NCBI RefSeq assembly: GCF_017813335.1 | Contig: NZ_JAGIYY010000011.1 | Span: forward strand, 78,526 to 142,525 | Reading direction: 5' to 3' | Length of the DNA: 64,000 nt | Source of the DNA: Tianweitania sediminis | GTDB taxonomy: Bacteria; Pseudomonadota; Alphaproteobacteria; Rhizobiales; Rhizobiaceae | Part shown: positions 18,264 through 26,656 of the stretch, piece by piece | Position numbering within the stretch: position 1 is the stretch's first letter | How the letters are laid out: the number at the start of each line of letters is the position of its first letter | Translations under genes and position numbers: made by a program | Notes under the pieces: generated by a model | Seen by the model: only the letters and a program-made list of their open reading frames with translations | What the model was told of the DNA's origin: nothing | The model's database searches: none

Positions 18264-19714
18264 GGCAGGCCGCTCCAGATCGGCGGGCGCTGGCTGAACC
18301 ACGGCTTCGCCCGCTCGATATCTGCGCACAGCGACATCAGGAGTTCGTCCGCGCCGAAGCGGGCGGCAAGGTGTACGCCCACCGGTAAACCGTCCGGCGT
18401 CCAATGGAGCGGCAAGGATGCTGCCGGCTGTCCCGATGCGTTGAAGGCCGCGCAGAACGGCGAATAATCGAACACGCGACCGGGTCCCATTCGGTAATCC
18501 ACATACTCGGCATCGGCATGGGCAAAGCGCCCAATCTTGGCGGGCGGCTCTGCCAGGGTCGCCGTCAGGAGCATGTCATGCTCTTCAAAGAACGCCGCCA
18601 TTTCGCGCCCGTAGCGGTGGATGCTGCCAACAGCTTCAAGATAGTCCGAGCCGCTGACACTCTTCGCGTAATGAAGCGAGGTGATGCCAATGCTTTCAAT
18701 CAGCCCGTCATCCGCGCGCGCGCCGCGCGCTTCCAGAACGTTGCGGATCCACAGCGCATTGCCGCAGGCCACGACCTTGGTCCAGGCTTCCATCATGCCG
18801 CGCGTATCGGCTTGCGGCCGCGCTTCCACCAGCGTGTGCCCCATGTCCTGCAGCAGGCTCATCGCGTCTTCAACGGCGCGGCGGCATTCTCCATCGATCG
18901 CGGCGCCCGTAAAGGTGTCGGTGAGATAAGCAATGCGCAGCTTGCCCGGCGTGCGATCCGTTGCGGCCAGCAAGGTTCCGCCAAGCGGAGGTGCCCAATA
19001 GGGCGCGCCCAGATCTGCTCCCTGGCAAACATCGGTCAGCACGGCCGTGTCGCGAACGGAGCGCGTCAGAAAGCCGTCAATCGCCATGCCGGCCCAGCCT
19101 TCGCCGGCATAAGGGCCATCGGGCAACCGGGCTCGCGTAGCCTTGAAGCCAAACAAGCCGCAGGATGAGGCAGGGATGCGGACCGAACCGCCGCCATCTG
19201 AGCCGTGCGCGGCCGGCACGATGCCTGCGGCCACCGCCGATCCTGCGCCGCCGGAGGAGCCACCAGCCGTACGGTCGAGATTCCAGGGGTTGCGCGTCGG
19301 TCCGCCATATACGGCCGCTTCGGTGGCCGGTCCGACGCCGCCTTCCGGAGCGGTGGTGCGACCAAAGGTGACCAAGCCAGCCGCCGCGAGGCGCTCGTAA
19401 AGCGCAGAATTTCGGGCATAGGTCGTGTTCATCGTGCTTTTCGAGCCGTTGTGACCCGGGAAGTCGATCGCTTCGGCGCCGAGATCCTTCAACAGGAAGG
19501 GGACGCCCTTGAGCGGCCCGTCTGGCAAACCCGCAGCGATCAGGCGGCGGGCCACATCGGGCTTCAACAAGGTCAGAGCATTGATCTGTGGGTTGACGGC
19601 CTCGCCGCGGCGCAGCGCTTCGTCCAGCAGTTCAACCGGCGACACATCGCCCGCTGCAACGTGGGCGGCCAGCGCCACGGCATCCGACTGGTCGTAAAGG
19701 CTGGCGATCGACAT
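18254..19714 (-). CDS. Amidase-signature family hydrolase (second copy)
   Basis: Second amidase of the cluster, 486 residues and clearly different from the one at 11.1-12.5 kb. The lysine lies in VPFLLKDLGAEAIDFPG, the signature in RTAGGSSGGAGSAVAAGIVP and the nucleophile region in GSDGGGSVRIPASSCGLFG. GGAGGG precedes the ATG at 19714; the longer open frame upstream lies antisense to the glycerate kinase gene and is not used. It overlaps the 3' end of the amidohydrolase gene tail to tail by ten bases. The substrate is not determinable. Confidence 0.92.
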   Translation of the reverse strand: MSIASLYDQSDAVALAAHVAAGDVSPVELLDEALRRGEAVNPQINALTLLKPDVARRLIAAGLPDGPLKGVPFLLKDLGAEAIDFPGHNGSKSTMNTTYARNSALYERLAAAGLVTFGRTTAPEGGVGPATEAAVYGGPTRNPWNLDRTAGGSSGGAGSAVAAGIVPAAHGSDGGGSVRIPASSCGLFGFKATRARLPDGPYAGEGWAGMAIDGFLTRSVRDTAVLTDVCQGADLGAPYWAPPLGGTLLAATDRTPGKLRIAYLTDTFTGAAIDGECRRAVEDAMSLLQDMGHTLVEARPQADTRGMMEAWTKVVACGNALWIRNVLEARGARADDGLIESIGITSLHYAKSVSGSDYLEAVGSIHRYGREMAAFFEEHDMLLTATLAEPPAKIGRFAHADAEYVDYRMGPGRVFDYSPFCAAFNASGQPAASLPLHWTPDGLPVGVHLAARFGADELLMSLCADIERAKPWFSQRPPIWSGLPQA

Positions 19715-19814
19715 GGGCTTCCCTCCTGCAGGTGTTCCCCATGTGGATACGATTGCGGCGCGCCGGAAAACAAGAGTGGCTGGTGGCGAAAGCCCGTTCG
19801 CGCTAGGTCGAGCC

Positions 19815-21137
19815 ATGATTTCGACGAACAACAGGCCCGACGAGGAGCTGCGGCAAACAGCGCTGGCGCTTTTCCAAGCCGGCGTGCGCCGGGCAGATCC
19901 GGCGGGCGCCGTGGAACAGGCTCTGCGGGAGCGCACCGCCCAAATTGCTGCAGCCGAGCGGATCTTCCTGTTGGCGCTCGGCAAGGCTGCCGTGCCGATG
20001 GCGCGCGCCGCCCTTCCCTTTTTGGCTGAAAAGTTGGCTGGCACGGTGGTCGTCACCAACCCGGAGAACGCGGCGCCGGTGCCGGGCGCAACTGTGATTC
20101 CCGGCGGGCACCCGCTGCCGGACAAAAACAGCGTTCGAGGTGGAGAAGCGCTGGAACAGCTGGCCCTTCAGGCGAAAAAGAGCGACCTTGTGGTCTGCCT
20201 GGTGAGCGGCGGCGGTTCGGCACTTGTGTGCTCGCCAGCAGAAGGCGTGACACCCGAGGACAAGATTGCGCTCAATGACGCCCTGATCCGGTCCGGCGCC
20301 GATATTCGCGAGATCAATGTGGTGCGAAGTGCGGTGTCCCGGCTGAAGGGCGGTGGGTTGGCACGCGCGGCGGCACCTGCCGCCGTGCTTGCCTTGATCG
20401 TGTCGGATGTTCCCGGCGACGATCTCGCCACCATCGCCAGTGGACCGACGCTTTGGCCGAGCCCTTCGCCGCAAGCTCAGCGCGAGCACGCGCTGGCGAT
20501 TCTGGCCCGTTACCGCCTTCTCCATGCGCTGCCTGCGGGCCCGCGGAACGCGCTGGCCAGCACATCCGCGGCTGCTCCACCTCCCGCCGGCCTGACCGTC
20601 GAAAACCGCGTGATCGGCAGCAACCGCCTCAGCGTGGATGCCATGCAGGGAGCTGCCGTTTCGATGGGTTGGACTGTGCTGCGTTTGCCTGGCTGGCTCG
20701 ACGGCGATGTCGCGGATGCCACCCGCCGGATGCATGCCTTGTGCCTTGAGCAGACCGCTGCCCCCATTGCAATCCTGTCCGGCGGGGAACCGACCGTACA
20801 GGTCACCGGCAGCGGACGCGGCGGCCGCAACCAGGAACTGGCGCTTCGCTTTGCGCTCCAGGCCGAAGCTTCACCGCTCGCGCGGTCGTTCGTGTTTCTC
20901 AGCGGCGGAACCGACGGTCGGGACGGCCCCACCGATGCGGCCGGTGCCTTGGTGAATGCCGGCACGCCGCACAGGATCCGGGCAGCGGGGCTCGACCCGC
21001 TGACGCTCCTAGGCAACAACGACGCTTACCCAGCGCTCCGCGCTTCCGGCGACCTTCTTATCACCGGCGCCACCGGCACAAATGTGGCTGACCTTCAGGT
21101 GATCCTGCTCGGCGCAAAAGAAAACGCCGCGGCATGA
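19815..21137 (+). CDS. MOFRL-family glycerate 2-kinase
   Basis: DUF4147/MOFRL protein, 440 residues. The N-terminal domain has LALGKAAVPMARAALPFL and the glycine-rich CLVSGGGSALVCSPAEGVT, with DVPGDDLATIASGPT further on. The C-terminal MOFRL domain shows ILSGGEPTVQVTGSGRGGRNQEL and FLSGGTDGRDGPTDAAGA. Members phosphorylate glycerate at the 2-position; the gene is sometimes still called ttuD or hydroxypyruvate reductase. Its role next to amidases and an amidohydrolase is unclear; feeding of a C3 hydroxy-acid into glycolysis is an inference. Confidence 0.9.
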   Translation: MISTNNRPDEELRQTALALFQAGVRRADPAGAVEQALRERTAQIAAAERIFLLALGKAAVPMARAALPFLAEKLAGTVVVTNPENAAPVPGATVIPGGHPLPDKNSVRGGEALEQLALQAKKSDLVVCLVSGGGSALVCSPAEGVTPEDKIALNDALIRSGADIREINVVRSAVSRLKGGGLARAAAPAAVLALIVSDVPGDDLATIASGPTLWPSPSPQAQREHALAILARYRLLHALPAGPRNALASTSAAAPPPAGLTVENRVIGSNRLSVDAMQGAAVSMGWTVLRLPGWLDGDVADATRRMHALCLEQTAAPIAILSGGEPTVQVTGSGRGGRNQELALRFALQAEASPLARSFVFLSGGTDGRDGPTDAAGALVNAGTPHRIRAAGLDPLTLLGNNDAYPALRASGDLLITGATGTNVADLQVILLGAKENAAA

Positions 21138-21151
21138 TCTGCCGCGGCGTT
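21123..21151. terminator. Bidirectional terminator between convergent genes
   Basis: AACGCCGCGGCA (21123-21134) and TGCCGCGGCGTT (21140-21151) form a perfect 12-pair stem with a five-base loop. On the minus strand it is followed by TTTTCTTTT, so it ends the BMP gene transcript. It overlaps the last codons of the glycerate kinase gene. Confidence 0.85.
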
Positions 21152-21174
21152 GCTTGTTGCGAGAGAGCCGAGCC

Positions 21175-22167
21175 TCAATAAGGGCAGGCGTTGTCCGACA
21201 TGTAGTCGTGAACGGTCACCGTTCCGGCGATGATGTCGGCCTTGGCCTTTTCGGCCGCCGCCTTCATCTCTTCCGTCACCAGATCCTTGTTGTTTTCGTC
21301 CATCGCGTAGTCGACGCCGCCCTCCTTCAAGCCAAGCACGTTGGTGCCGGCCTTGAACTCGCCCTTCGCCGCATCCGTGAAGGCGTTATAAACGGCGACA
21401 TCCACCCGCTTCACCATGGAGGTCAGGATCTTGCCGGGGTGGAGCATGTTCTGGTTGGAGTCAACGCCAATGCCGAGCTTGCCCGCATCCGCCGCAGCCT
21501 GAAGAACGCCGACGCCCGTGCCCCCGGCGGCATGATAGATCACATCCGCGCCCTGATCGATCTGCGACTTCGCGATCTCGCTGCCCTTCGTCGGGTCGTT
21601 CCAGGCCGCCGGCGTGTCGCCGGTGTAGTTCTGCAGGACGTCCGTTGCGCCGGCAGCCTTGGCACCCCCGACATAACCGCAAGCAAATTTGCGGATCAGC
21701 GGGATGTCCATGCCGCCAACGAAGCCGACCTTGTCCGACTCGGCAGCCATGGCCGCCAGAAGGCCGACGAGGTAGGAGCCTTCTTCTTCCTTGTAGACGA
21801 CCGACTGAACGTTGGGCGCGTCCACCACGCTGTCGATGATCGCGAAGTTCAGTTCCGGATATTCCTTGGCCACCTTTTCGAGCGTGGACGACCAGGCAAA
21901 GCCGATTGCGACGATCGGGTTGCGGCCGTCATCCGCGAAGCGGCGCAGGGCCTGCTCGCGTTGCGCTTCGTTGGAAACTTCGAATTCGACGTAATCCGTA
22001 TTGGTCTCAGCCTTGAACTTTTCAGCGCCATTATAAGCGGCTTCGTTGAAGGACTTGTCGAACTTGCCGCCCAGATCAAACAACAAAGCGGGCTGCACGT
22101 CGTCTTGCGCCCAAGCAGGCATACTCAAGGCGGTGGCGGTCAAAAGGCCGAGGAAAAGTCGCTTCAT
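21175..22167 (-). CDS. BMP-family ABC transporter substrate-binding protein (orphan)
   Basis: Periplasmic binding protein of the Bmp/Med/TmpC group, whose members bind nucleosides or purines. A signal peptide without a lipobox (MKRLFLGLLTATALSMPAWAQ) is followed by PALLFDLGGKFDKSFNEAAYNGA, and further on VIYHAAGGTGVGVLQAAADAGKLGIGVDSNQ. I start at the ATG at 22167 because the stretch upstream has no coding character. No ATPase or permease genes stand beside it, so its transporter must lie elsewhere. A nucleoside ligand would fit the salvage genes at the left end, but that is only a guess. Confidence 0.92.
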   Translation of the reverse strand: MKRLFLGLLTATALSMPAWAQDDVQPALLFDLGGKFDKSFNEAAYNGAEKFKAETNTDYVEFEVSNEAQREQALRRFADDGRNPIVAIGFAWSSTLEKVAKEYPELNFAIIDSVVDAPNVQSVVYKEEEGSYLVGLLAAMAAESDKVGFVGGMDIPLIRKFACGYVGGAKAAGATDVLQNYTGDTPAAWNDPTKGSEIAKSQIDQGADVIYHAAGGTGVGVLQAAADAGKLGIGVDSNQNMLHPGKILTSMVKRVDVAVYNAFTDAAKGEFKAGTNVLGLKEGGVDYAMDENNKDLVTEEMKAAAEKAKADIIAGTVTVHDYMSDNACPY

Positions 22168-22296
22168 CTGGTTCAAACCCCTGTCGGTTCCCGGTTGGTG
22201 TGGCTCGCGCGGCAGCCGAGGCGGCCAGCACAAGCGGCAGGTTCTTGTTTCCCTGCTTCCTGCCCAATGTGGCACGCATGCTAGGAGATTTCACGC

Positions 22297-22341
22297 ACAA
22301 AAGAGCGCGCCCTCCGGGAGCGTTTCCGACAGGGCGTCGCT
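22297..22341 (-). terminator. Terminator after msrA
   Basis: On the minus strand AGCG-A-CGCCCT pairs with AGGGCGCGCT, ten pairs with a bulged A, and TTTT follows. It lies 15 bases after the msrA stop codon. Confidence 0.65.
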
Positions 22342-22355
22342 GGTCGCGCGGTTAT

Positions 22356-23030
22356 TTATTCGGCAGGCTCTACGGCTGCAGGAGCGGCGGCACAGGACAC
22401 GCCGGTGCCGCGAAGGCCGCAATAGCCGCCGGGGTTCTTGGCGAGATACTGCTGGTGCTCTTCCTCCGCGAAGAAGAACAGCGGCGCCGGCTCGATCTCC
22501 GTTGTGATCTGGCCCAGCCCTGCATCGGACAAGCCCTGCTGGTAGGCCGCGCGGGAGGCAATCGCCGCCTGAAGCTGGGCGTCCGTCGTGGCATGAATCA
22601 CCGACCGGTAGGTGGTGCCGACATCATTGCCCTGGCGCATGCCCTGCGTGGGATCATGGCTTTCCCAGAAGATCGCAAGCAGTTCCGGAAAGGTCACTTT
22701 CACCGGATCATACACCACCTTCACCACCTCTGCGTGGCCTGTGAGCCCGGTGCAGGTTTCGCGGTAGGTCGGGTTGGGTGTCAGGCCGCCAGCATAACCC
22801 ACAGCCGTGAGGTAAACGCCGGGCGTTTGCCAGAACAGGCGCTCGGCGCCCCAAAAACAGCCCATGCCGAGATATACGACCTCCAGATTGTCCGGCACGT
22901 CGCCGTCGAGCGGCAGCCCGGACACGGCATGCGTGCGCGCGGTCGGGATCGGCTGGCTCCGACCGGGCAGCGCATTGTCAGCCGTCGGCATCGTCGTTTT
23001 CTTGTTCAGGAGATCGCTCAAAAAGAACAT
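22356..23030 (-). CDS. msrA: Peptide methionine-S-sulfoxide reductase
   Basis: Repairs methionine sulfoxide in proteins. The catalytic cysteine is in [19 protein letters not shown], the family motif [26 protein letters not shown] follows, and [23 protein letters not shown] is complete. A resolving cysteine lies near the C-terminus in [13 protein letters not shown]. Length 224 with a 45-residue leader is usual for the rhizobial form; the leader is not a signal peptide. It stands alone, with its own terminator. Confidence 0.96.
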   Translation of the reverse strand: MFFLSDLLNKKTTMPTADNALPGRSQPIPTARTHAVSGLPLDGDVPDNLEVVYLGMGCFWGAERLFWQTPGVYLTAVGYAGGLTPNPTYRETCTGLTGHAEVVKVVYDPVKVTFPELLAIFWESHDPTQGMRQGNDVGTTYRSVIHATTDAQLQAAIASRAAYQQGLSDAGLGQITTEIEPAPLFFFAEEEHQQYLAKNPGGYCGLRGTGVSCAAAPAAVEPAE

Positions 23031-23124
23031 GGTGGCTTCCTTTCATCCCGGCGGCTGCGCAAACACAGCCCCGATCATTCAAAACATTGCTTTGCCTTGG
23101 ACGCTCTGCATCCTTGCGGAAGCC

Positions 23125-23457
23125 TCACGCCACCCGCGCGATCCGCCCTCGTTTGGGAGCGGGGCTGCGGCCCAACGCGTAAAACACCACCGCCATCGCG
23201 GCGAACAACAAGAAGCCGGGCAGCGCCAACAGCGACACCATCGCCGGGTCCCATGCCGCTTCGCCCAACCAGCGGATGACCCAGGCCTGCGCCGCTTCAA
23301 GGCTGGCCGGCGCCGTTTCAAGCCAGCTTGCGATCATCGGCGTCACCCGCCAATCCGCGACGGCCACGGAGCGCGCGGCATCGCCGATCGCCAGAAAAAG
23401 AGCGAGGATCAGGCTCAGCGTGGCCGCGAGGCGCAAAAAAAAGCGGATCCCACGCAT
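23125..23457 (-). CDS. Small membrane protein of unknown function
   Basis: 110 residues, with hydrophobic segments at about 6-28 (FFLRLAATLSLILALFLAIGDAA) and 73-95 (MVSLLALPGFLLFAAMAVVFYALG), joined by a roughly 45-residue amphipathic region rich in Trp and Ala. The end is basic (PAPKRGRIARV). The layout, with a hydrophilic loop between two membrane helices, resembles a short conserved protein of Rhizobiales found next to tRNA-Ser, but I cannot name a domain. It lies 95 bases upstream of msrA on the same strand. Confidence 0.6.
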   Translation of the reverse strand: MRGIRFFLRLAATLSLILALFLAIGDAARSVAVADWRVTPMIASWLETAPASLEAAQAWVIRWLGEAAWDPAMVSLLALPGFLLFAAMAVVFYALGRSPAPKRGRIARVA

Positions 23458-23655
23458 GACGCCCCCGTTGCCGCTCAGCCTTCCTAATCTGTTTCACAAG
23501 AAATAGGTTTCGCGTGTGCAAACCGCAACATGCGGGTGTCCCGCTCTCCTTTCAACGCTGTGTGAGCATGCCGCAGGATTGACGCTTGGCATCCGCCGGC
23601 TAATCGACTAGACAGCGCCGTCCTCGGAAGTTGGCTTCGCCATTCCGTTGACCGC

Positions 23656-23745
23656 GGAGAGGTGGCCGAGTGGTTGAAGGCGCACGCCTGGAAAGTGTGT
23701 ATACGGGAAACCGTATCGGGGGTTCGAATCCCCCTCTCTCCGCCA
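23656..23745 (+). tRNA. tRNA-Ser (anticodon GGA)
   Basis: Full cloverleaf with long variable arm. The acceptor GGAGAGG pairs with TCTCTCC near the 3' end, the D-arm contains GCCGAGTGGTTGAAGGC, and the anticodon loop CTGGAAA carries GGA at 23690-23692. The variable arm is TACGG-GAAA-CCGTA, the T-arm is GGGGG-TTCGAAT-CCCCC, discriminator G, and CCA is encoded. It reads UCC and UCU codons. The catabolic block begins just behind it. Confidence 0.98.
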
Positions 23746-24098
23746 TGAGATCCGGCAAGTTATTGATAACGACGGCACGAACTGTTCTAGCGGCGCGTTG
23801 AACCACGAATGACCCCACATTTGCGAAGGTAATATCGGCTTTGACGGAGGCCCTTCGCACTTAGATGTCGCTAGCACACGCAACCACGTTCTTGAGGAGA
23901 TGCCTCCTCTAGATAACTTCCCTCTTCCAAGCGGCTCCTGAAACGGGATCGCGAGAACTGATTTTGGGCCCGCAGGAGCGCCGTGGGTGACTCGTGCCAC
24001 GTTCGACCGGCAACAACCTATGGCAGGGTGTTGCGCCCTGCCTCGGCTGGTCAACGCGCGCGGAGGGCACAACACGAGCAGATCCTCGCACGACCAAA
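23746..24098. other. Gap behind tRNA-Ser, no gene recognised
   Basis: About 350 bases between the tRNA and the broken acyl-CoA ligase. No reading frame has family resemblance, and I found no copy of the tRNA 3' end that would mark an attachment site. Base composition is less GC-rich than the genes around it. Confidence 0.5.
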
Positions 24099-24421
24099 TC
24101 AGGCTGGCAGAAGGTCGCGCAATGTGGTTTTCAGGATCTTGCCATTGGCGTTTCGCGGCAGCGGCTCATCCAGGAAGCTGATGCTGTCGGGCACCTTGTA
24201 GTCGGACAGGCGCTCGGCGCACCAAGCCTTAGGGGATGCAGGATCCTGTTGACGCCCGTCGCTCAGATAAAGGCGTGTACCTTTTCCTCCAGCACCGGAT
24301 CCGGCTTGCCGATCACGGCGGCCTCAACGACATCCGGATGATACGATAACGTGCTTTCCACTTCGATGCACCGCACAACGCGGCCAAAATGCACCTCGTG
24401 GCGAATGGCAGGCTCAGTCAT
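24099..24421 (-). pseudogene. Remnant of an AMP-forming acyl-CoA ligase
   Basis: The first frame begins MTEPAIRHEVHFGRVVRC and passes directly into EVESTLSYHPDVVEAAVIGKPDPVLEEKVHAFI, the C-terminal subdomain of acyl-CoA synthetases, then stops. One frame further the protein continues as WCAERLSDYKVPDSISFL, then DEPLPRNANGKILKTTLRDLL, with the catalytic lysine motif NGK intact, and ends at 24099. An internal deletion of several hundred codons plus one frameshift explains both. It is the last member of the minus-strand catabolic series and starts two bases after the SDR stop. Confidence 0.88.
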
Positions 24422-24423
24422 GA

Positions 24424-25221
24424 TCACTTCGAGAGCTTGACCGCGCGGCCAAGCGTGTAGCCGCCGTCGATGGTCATGAGTTGTCCTGTCATCTTGGTGG
24501 CGTCGCAAGCAAGGAAGATGGCGCCGGCCGCGATCTCTTCCGGTGAAGAGATGTCGCCCAGAGCCGAGGCTTCGGCAAAGCCCCGCGCAACGCCGGCAAA
24601 TGCCTCCTCGCCAAGCCCGTCCTTCATCCAGCGCGAACTGATCATGCCCGGCAGCACAGCATTCACCCGCACCTTCGGTGCAAGCAGACGCGCCAGTGCG
24701 AGCGTCATGCTGTTCAGCGCGCCTTTGGACGCGATGTAGGCCAGCGAGCTGCCATTGCCGGTCGGACCGGCGATGGACGAGATATTGACCACCGCGCCCT
24801 TGTTGCTGCGCGTCAGGTGCTCGGATGCGGCGCGGACCATCTGGTAGGTGCCGACCACATTCACATCGAAAACGCGGTGAAAGTCCTCGGAATTCTGCGC
24901 TTGGAGGTTGGCGAGCGCGGTGAACTGCGTGGTTCCGGCCGAATTGATCAGGATGTCCAGCCGACCCCAGCGTTCCACGACCTCCGACACCATGCGGCGG
25001 CAATCCGCATCGTCGGCCACGCTGCCCTGGATGGCGAGGGCGTCAGCACCGGTCTCTTTCAGCGCCGCCACGGTTGCTTTCGCCTCAGCAGCGCTGCGGC
25101 TGTAATTCACCGCTACATGATAACCGCGCTTCGCTAGCATCCCGGCCGCGGCCGCACCGACACCCGTTCCCCCGCCGGTGATCAGCGCGACGCCTGCCCT
25201 GCCCTCGGATGCCATTTTCAA
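24424..25221 (-). CDS. Short-chain dehydrogenase/reductase (FabG-like)
   Basis: NAD(P)-dependent oxidoreductase of 265 residues. The cofactor motif TGGGTGVGAAAAGMLAKRG lies at the N-terminus, followed by NSAG and the catalytic Ser-Tyr-Lys set in ISSIAGPTGNGSSLAYIASKGAL. C-terminally DGGYTLGR is normal. In this setting a 3-hydroxyacyl-CoA or ring-alcohol oxidation is the likely step. It overlaps the preceding livF-like gene by four bases. Confidence 0.92.
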   Translation of the reverse strand: MKMASEGRAGVALITGGGTGVGAAAAGMLAKRGYHVAVNYSRSAAEAKATVAALKETGADALAIQGSVADDADCRRMVSEVVERWGRLDILINSAGTTQFTALANLQAQNSEDFHRVFDVNVVGTYQMVRAASEHLTRSNKGAVVNISSIAGPTGNGSSLAYIASKGALNSMTLALARLLAPKVRVNAVLPGMISSRWMKDGLGEEAFAGVARGFAEASALGDISSPEEIAAGAIFLACDATKMTGQLMTIDGGYTLGRAVKLSK

Positions 25222-25934
25222 AGTCCCATGTAAGCGGCCTGGATGGCAGGGTCGCCGCCGAGTTCGGCGGAAGACCCGTTGCGCACGAACCGACCATGGT
25301 CGAGTACATAGGCTCGATCAGAGACTTCCAGTGCTTCCTGCACGTTCTGCTCTACAAGGACGACCGTGATGCCCTTGGTGCGCGCCAAATTTTCAACAAG
25401 CGAAAACACCTCGCCCACCATCTTCGGCGACAGGCCGACGGAGGGTTCGTCGAGCATGATCATCTTCGGCCGGCTCATCACGGCGCGCGCCACCGCACAC
25501 ATCTGCCGTTCGCCGCCGCTCAGGTGTCCGGCAAATTGGGCGCGCCGCTGTTTCAGGATCGGGAAAAGCTGCATGACCTCTTCCAAACTGTCGGCGAAGT
25601 CGCTGGCCTTGCGCCGCGAAAAGCCGCCCATTTCCAGATTTTCCTCGACGGTCATGAACGGAAACAAGCGTCCGCCTTCCGGTACCAGCACCAGGCCCTG
25701 CTTCGGCAAAGCGTGCGCCGGTGTTTTAGTGATATCCGTGCCATCGAAGGTGATCGAGCCGGAAAATGGCTGCAGGACGCCGGCAATGGTGTTGAGCAGG
25801 GTTGTCTTGCCGGCACCATTGGCGCCGACGACAGCGACAACCTCGCCCCGCTTCACCGTAAAGTCGACGTGCTCAAGCACAACGGCCTGGCCGTAGCCCG
25901 CAACAAGGTCGCGCACCTGCAGCATCGCGCTCAT
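25218..25934 (-). CDS. Liv-type ABC importer ATPase (LivF)
   Basis: ATPase of a hydrophobic-amino-acid-uptake-type (HAAT) importer, 238 residues, the LivF size. Walker A GANGAGKTT, signature LSGGERQMCAVARAVM, Walker B MIMLDEPSVGLSP and switch histidine region replaced by LVEQNVQEALEVSDRAYVL, as usual for LivF. It is one of five consecutive importer genes. Position in a CoA-dependent catabolic operon suggests an aromatic or branched carboxylate as cargo rather than leucine. Confidence 0.94.
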   Translation of the reverse strand: MSAMLQVRDLVAGYGQAVVLEHVDFTVKRGEVVAVVGANGAGKTTLLNTIAGVLQPFSGSITFDGTDITKTPAHALPKQGLVLVPEGGRLFPFMTVEENLEMGGFSRRKASDFADSLEEVMQLFPILKQRRAQFAGHLSGGERQMCAVARAVMSRPKMIMLDEPSVGLSPKMVGEVFSLVENLARTKGITVVLVEQNVQEALEVSDRAYVLDHGRFVRNGSSAELGGDPAIQAAYMGL

Positions 25935-26656
25935 GCCCGCTTCCTTCCCAGATAGGCTTCCACGACCTGTGGATCCGACAGCACCTCCTCAGGCATGCCG
26001 TCGGCGATCTTGGTCCCGAAATCGAGCACCACGACGCGGCTGTCGAAGGCGCGCACGACCTTGAGATTGTGCTCGATCACCAGGATCGTCAGCCCTTCGC
26101 GATGAAGTCGTCGCACCAGATGGATGACGTTGTCGACCTCGGTCTGGTTCAGCCCGGCCATCACTTCGTCGAGCAACAGGATTTCACAGTCCAGCGCCAG
26201 CGCACGCGCAATTTCGAGCCGCCGTCGTTCGCTCAAGGTCAGCGTTCCCGCCTTGATGCGGCCGCGAGCGCCAAGCCCCACAATATCCAGCACTTCCGCC
26301 GCGCGCTTCGCCGCCTTGGTCAGGCTGGGGCGGTTGAGGAACGCGCCGACCAGCACGTTTTCCAGCGTTGTCAGACCAGTCAACGTCTTGGAGATTTGGA
26401 AGGTACGTCCAAAGCCGATCTGCGCCCGCTGCTGCGGCGAAAAACGGGTGATGTCCCGGCCCTTGAAGCAGACAGTTCCGCTGGTTGGTTCAAGCTGCCC
26501 GGTCAGCAGGTTGAAGAAGGTGGTCTTGCCTGCGCCGTTTGGCCCAATGATGCTGAGGAGATCGCCCTTCTGCAGGTCGATGGTCACATTGTTGACGGCC
26601 GTCAAGCCGCCGAACTTCTTCGTCGCCCCGGCCACAGACAGGATAGGCTCGCTCAT
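25931..26656 (-). CDS. Liv-type ABC importer ATPase (LivG)
   Basis: Second ATPase of the importer: Walker A GPNGAGKTTFFNLLTG, signature TLSERRRLEIARALALDC (the LivG variant), Walker B ILLLDEVMAGLN and VIEHNLKVVRAFDSRVVVLDFG. The ATG at 26656 (MSEPILS) is preceded by GGAAGAG and overlaps the permease stop (ATGA), so I prefer it to the start nine codons upstream. Confidence 0.94.
   Translation of the reverse strand: MSEPILSVAGATKKFGGLTAVNNVTIDLQKGDLLSIIGPNGAGKTTFFNLLTGQLEPTSGTVCFKGRDITRFSPQQRAQIGFGRTFQISKTLTGLTTLENVLVGAFLNRPSLTKAAKRAAEVLDIVGLGARGRIKAGTLTLSERRRLEIARALALDCEILLLDEVMAGLNQTEVDNVIHLVRRLHREGLTILVIEHNLKVVRAFDSRVVVLDFGTKIADGMPEEVLSDPQVVEAYLGRKRA

Noticed and set aside
23608..24075. Minus-strand frame across tRNA-Ser (contains REGDSNPRYGFP-like peptide)
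   Set aside because: This peptide is the well-known false translation of the tRNA-Ser antisense strand.
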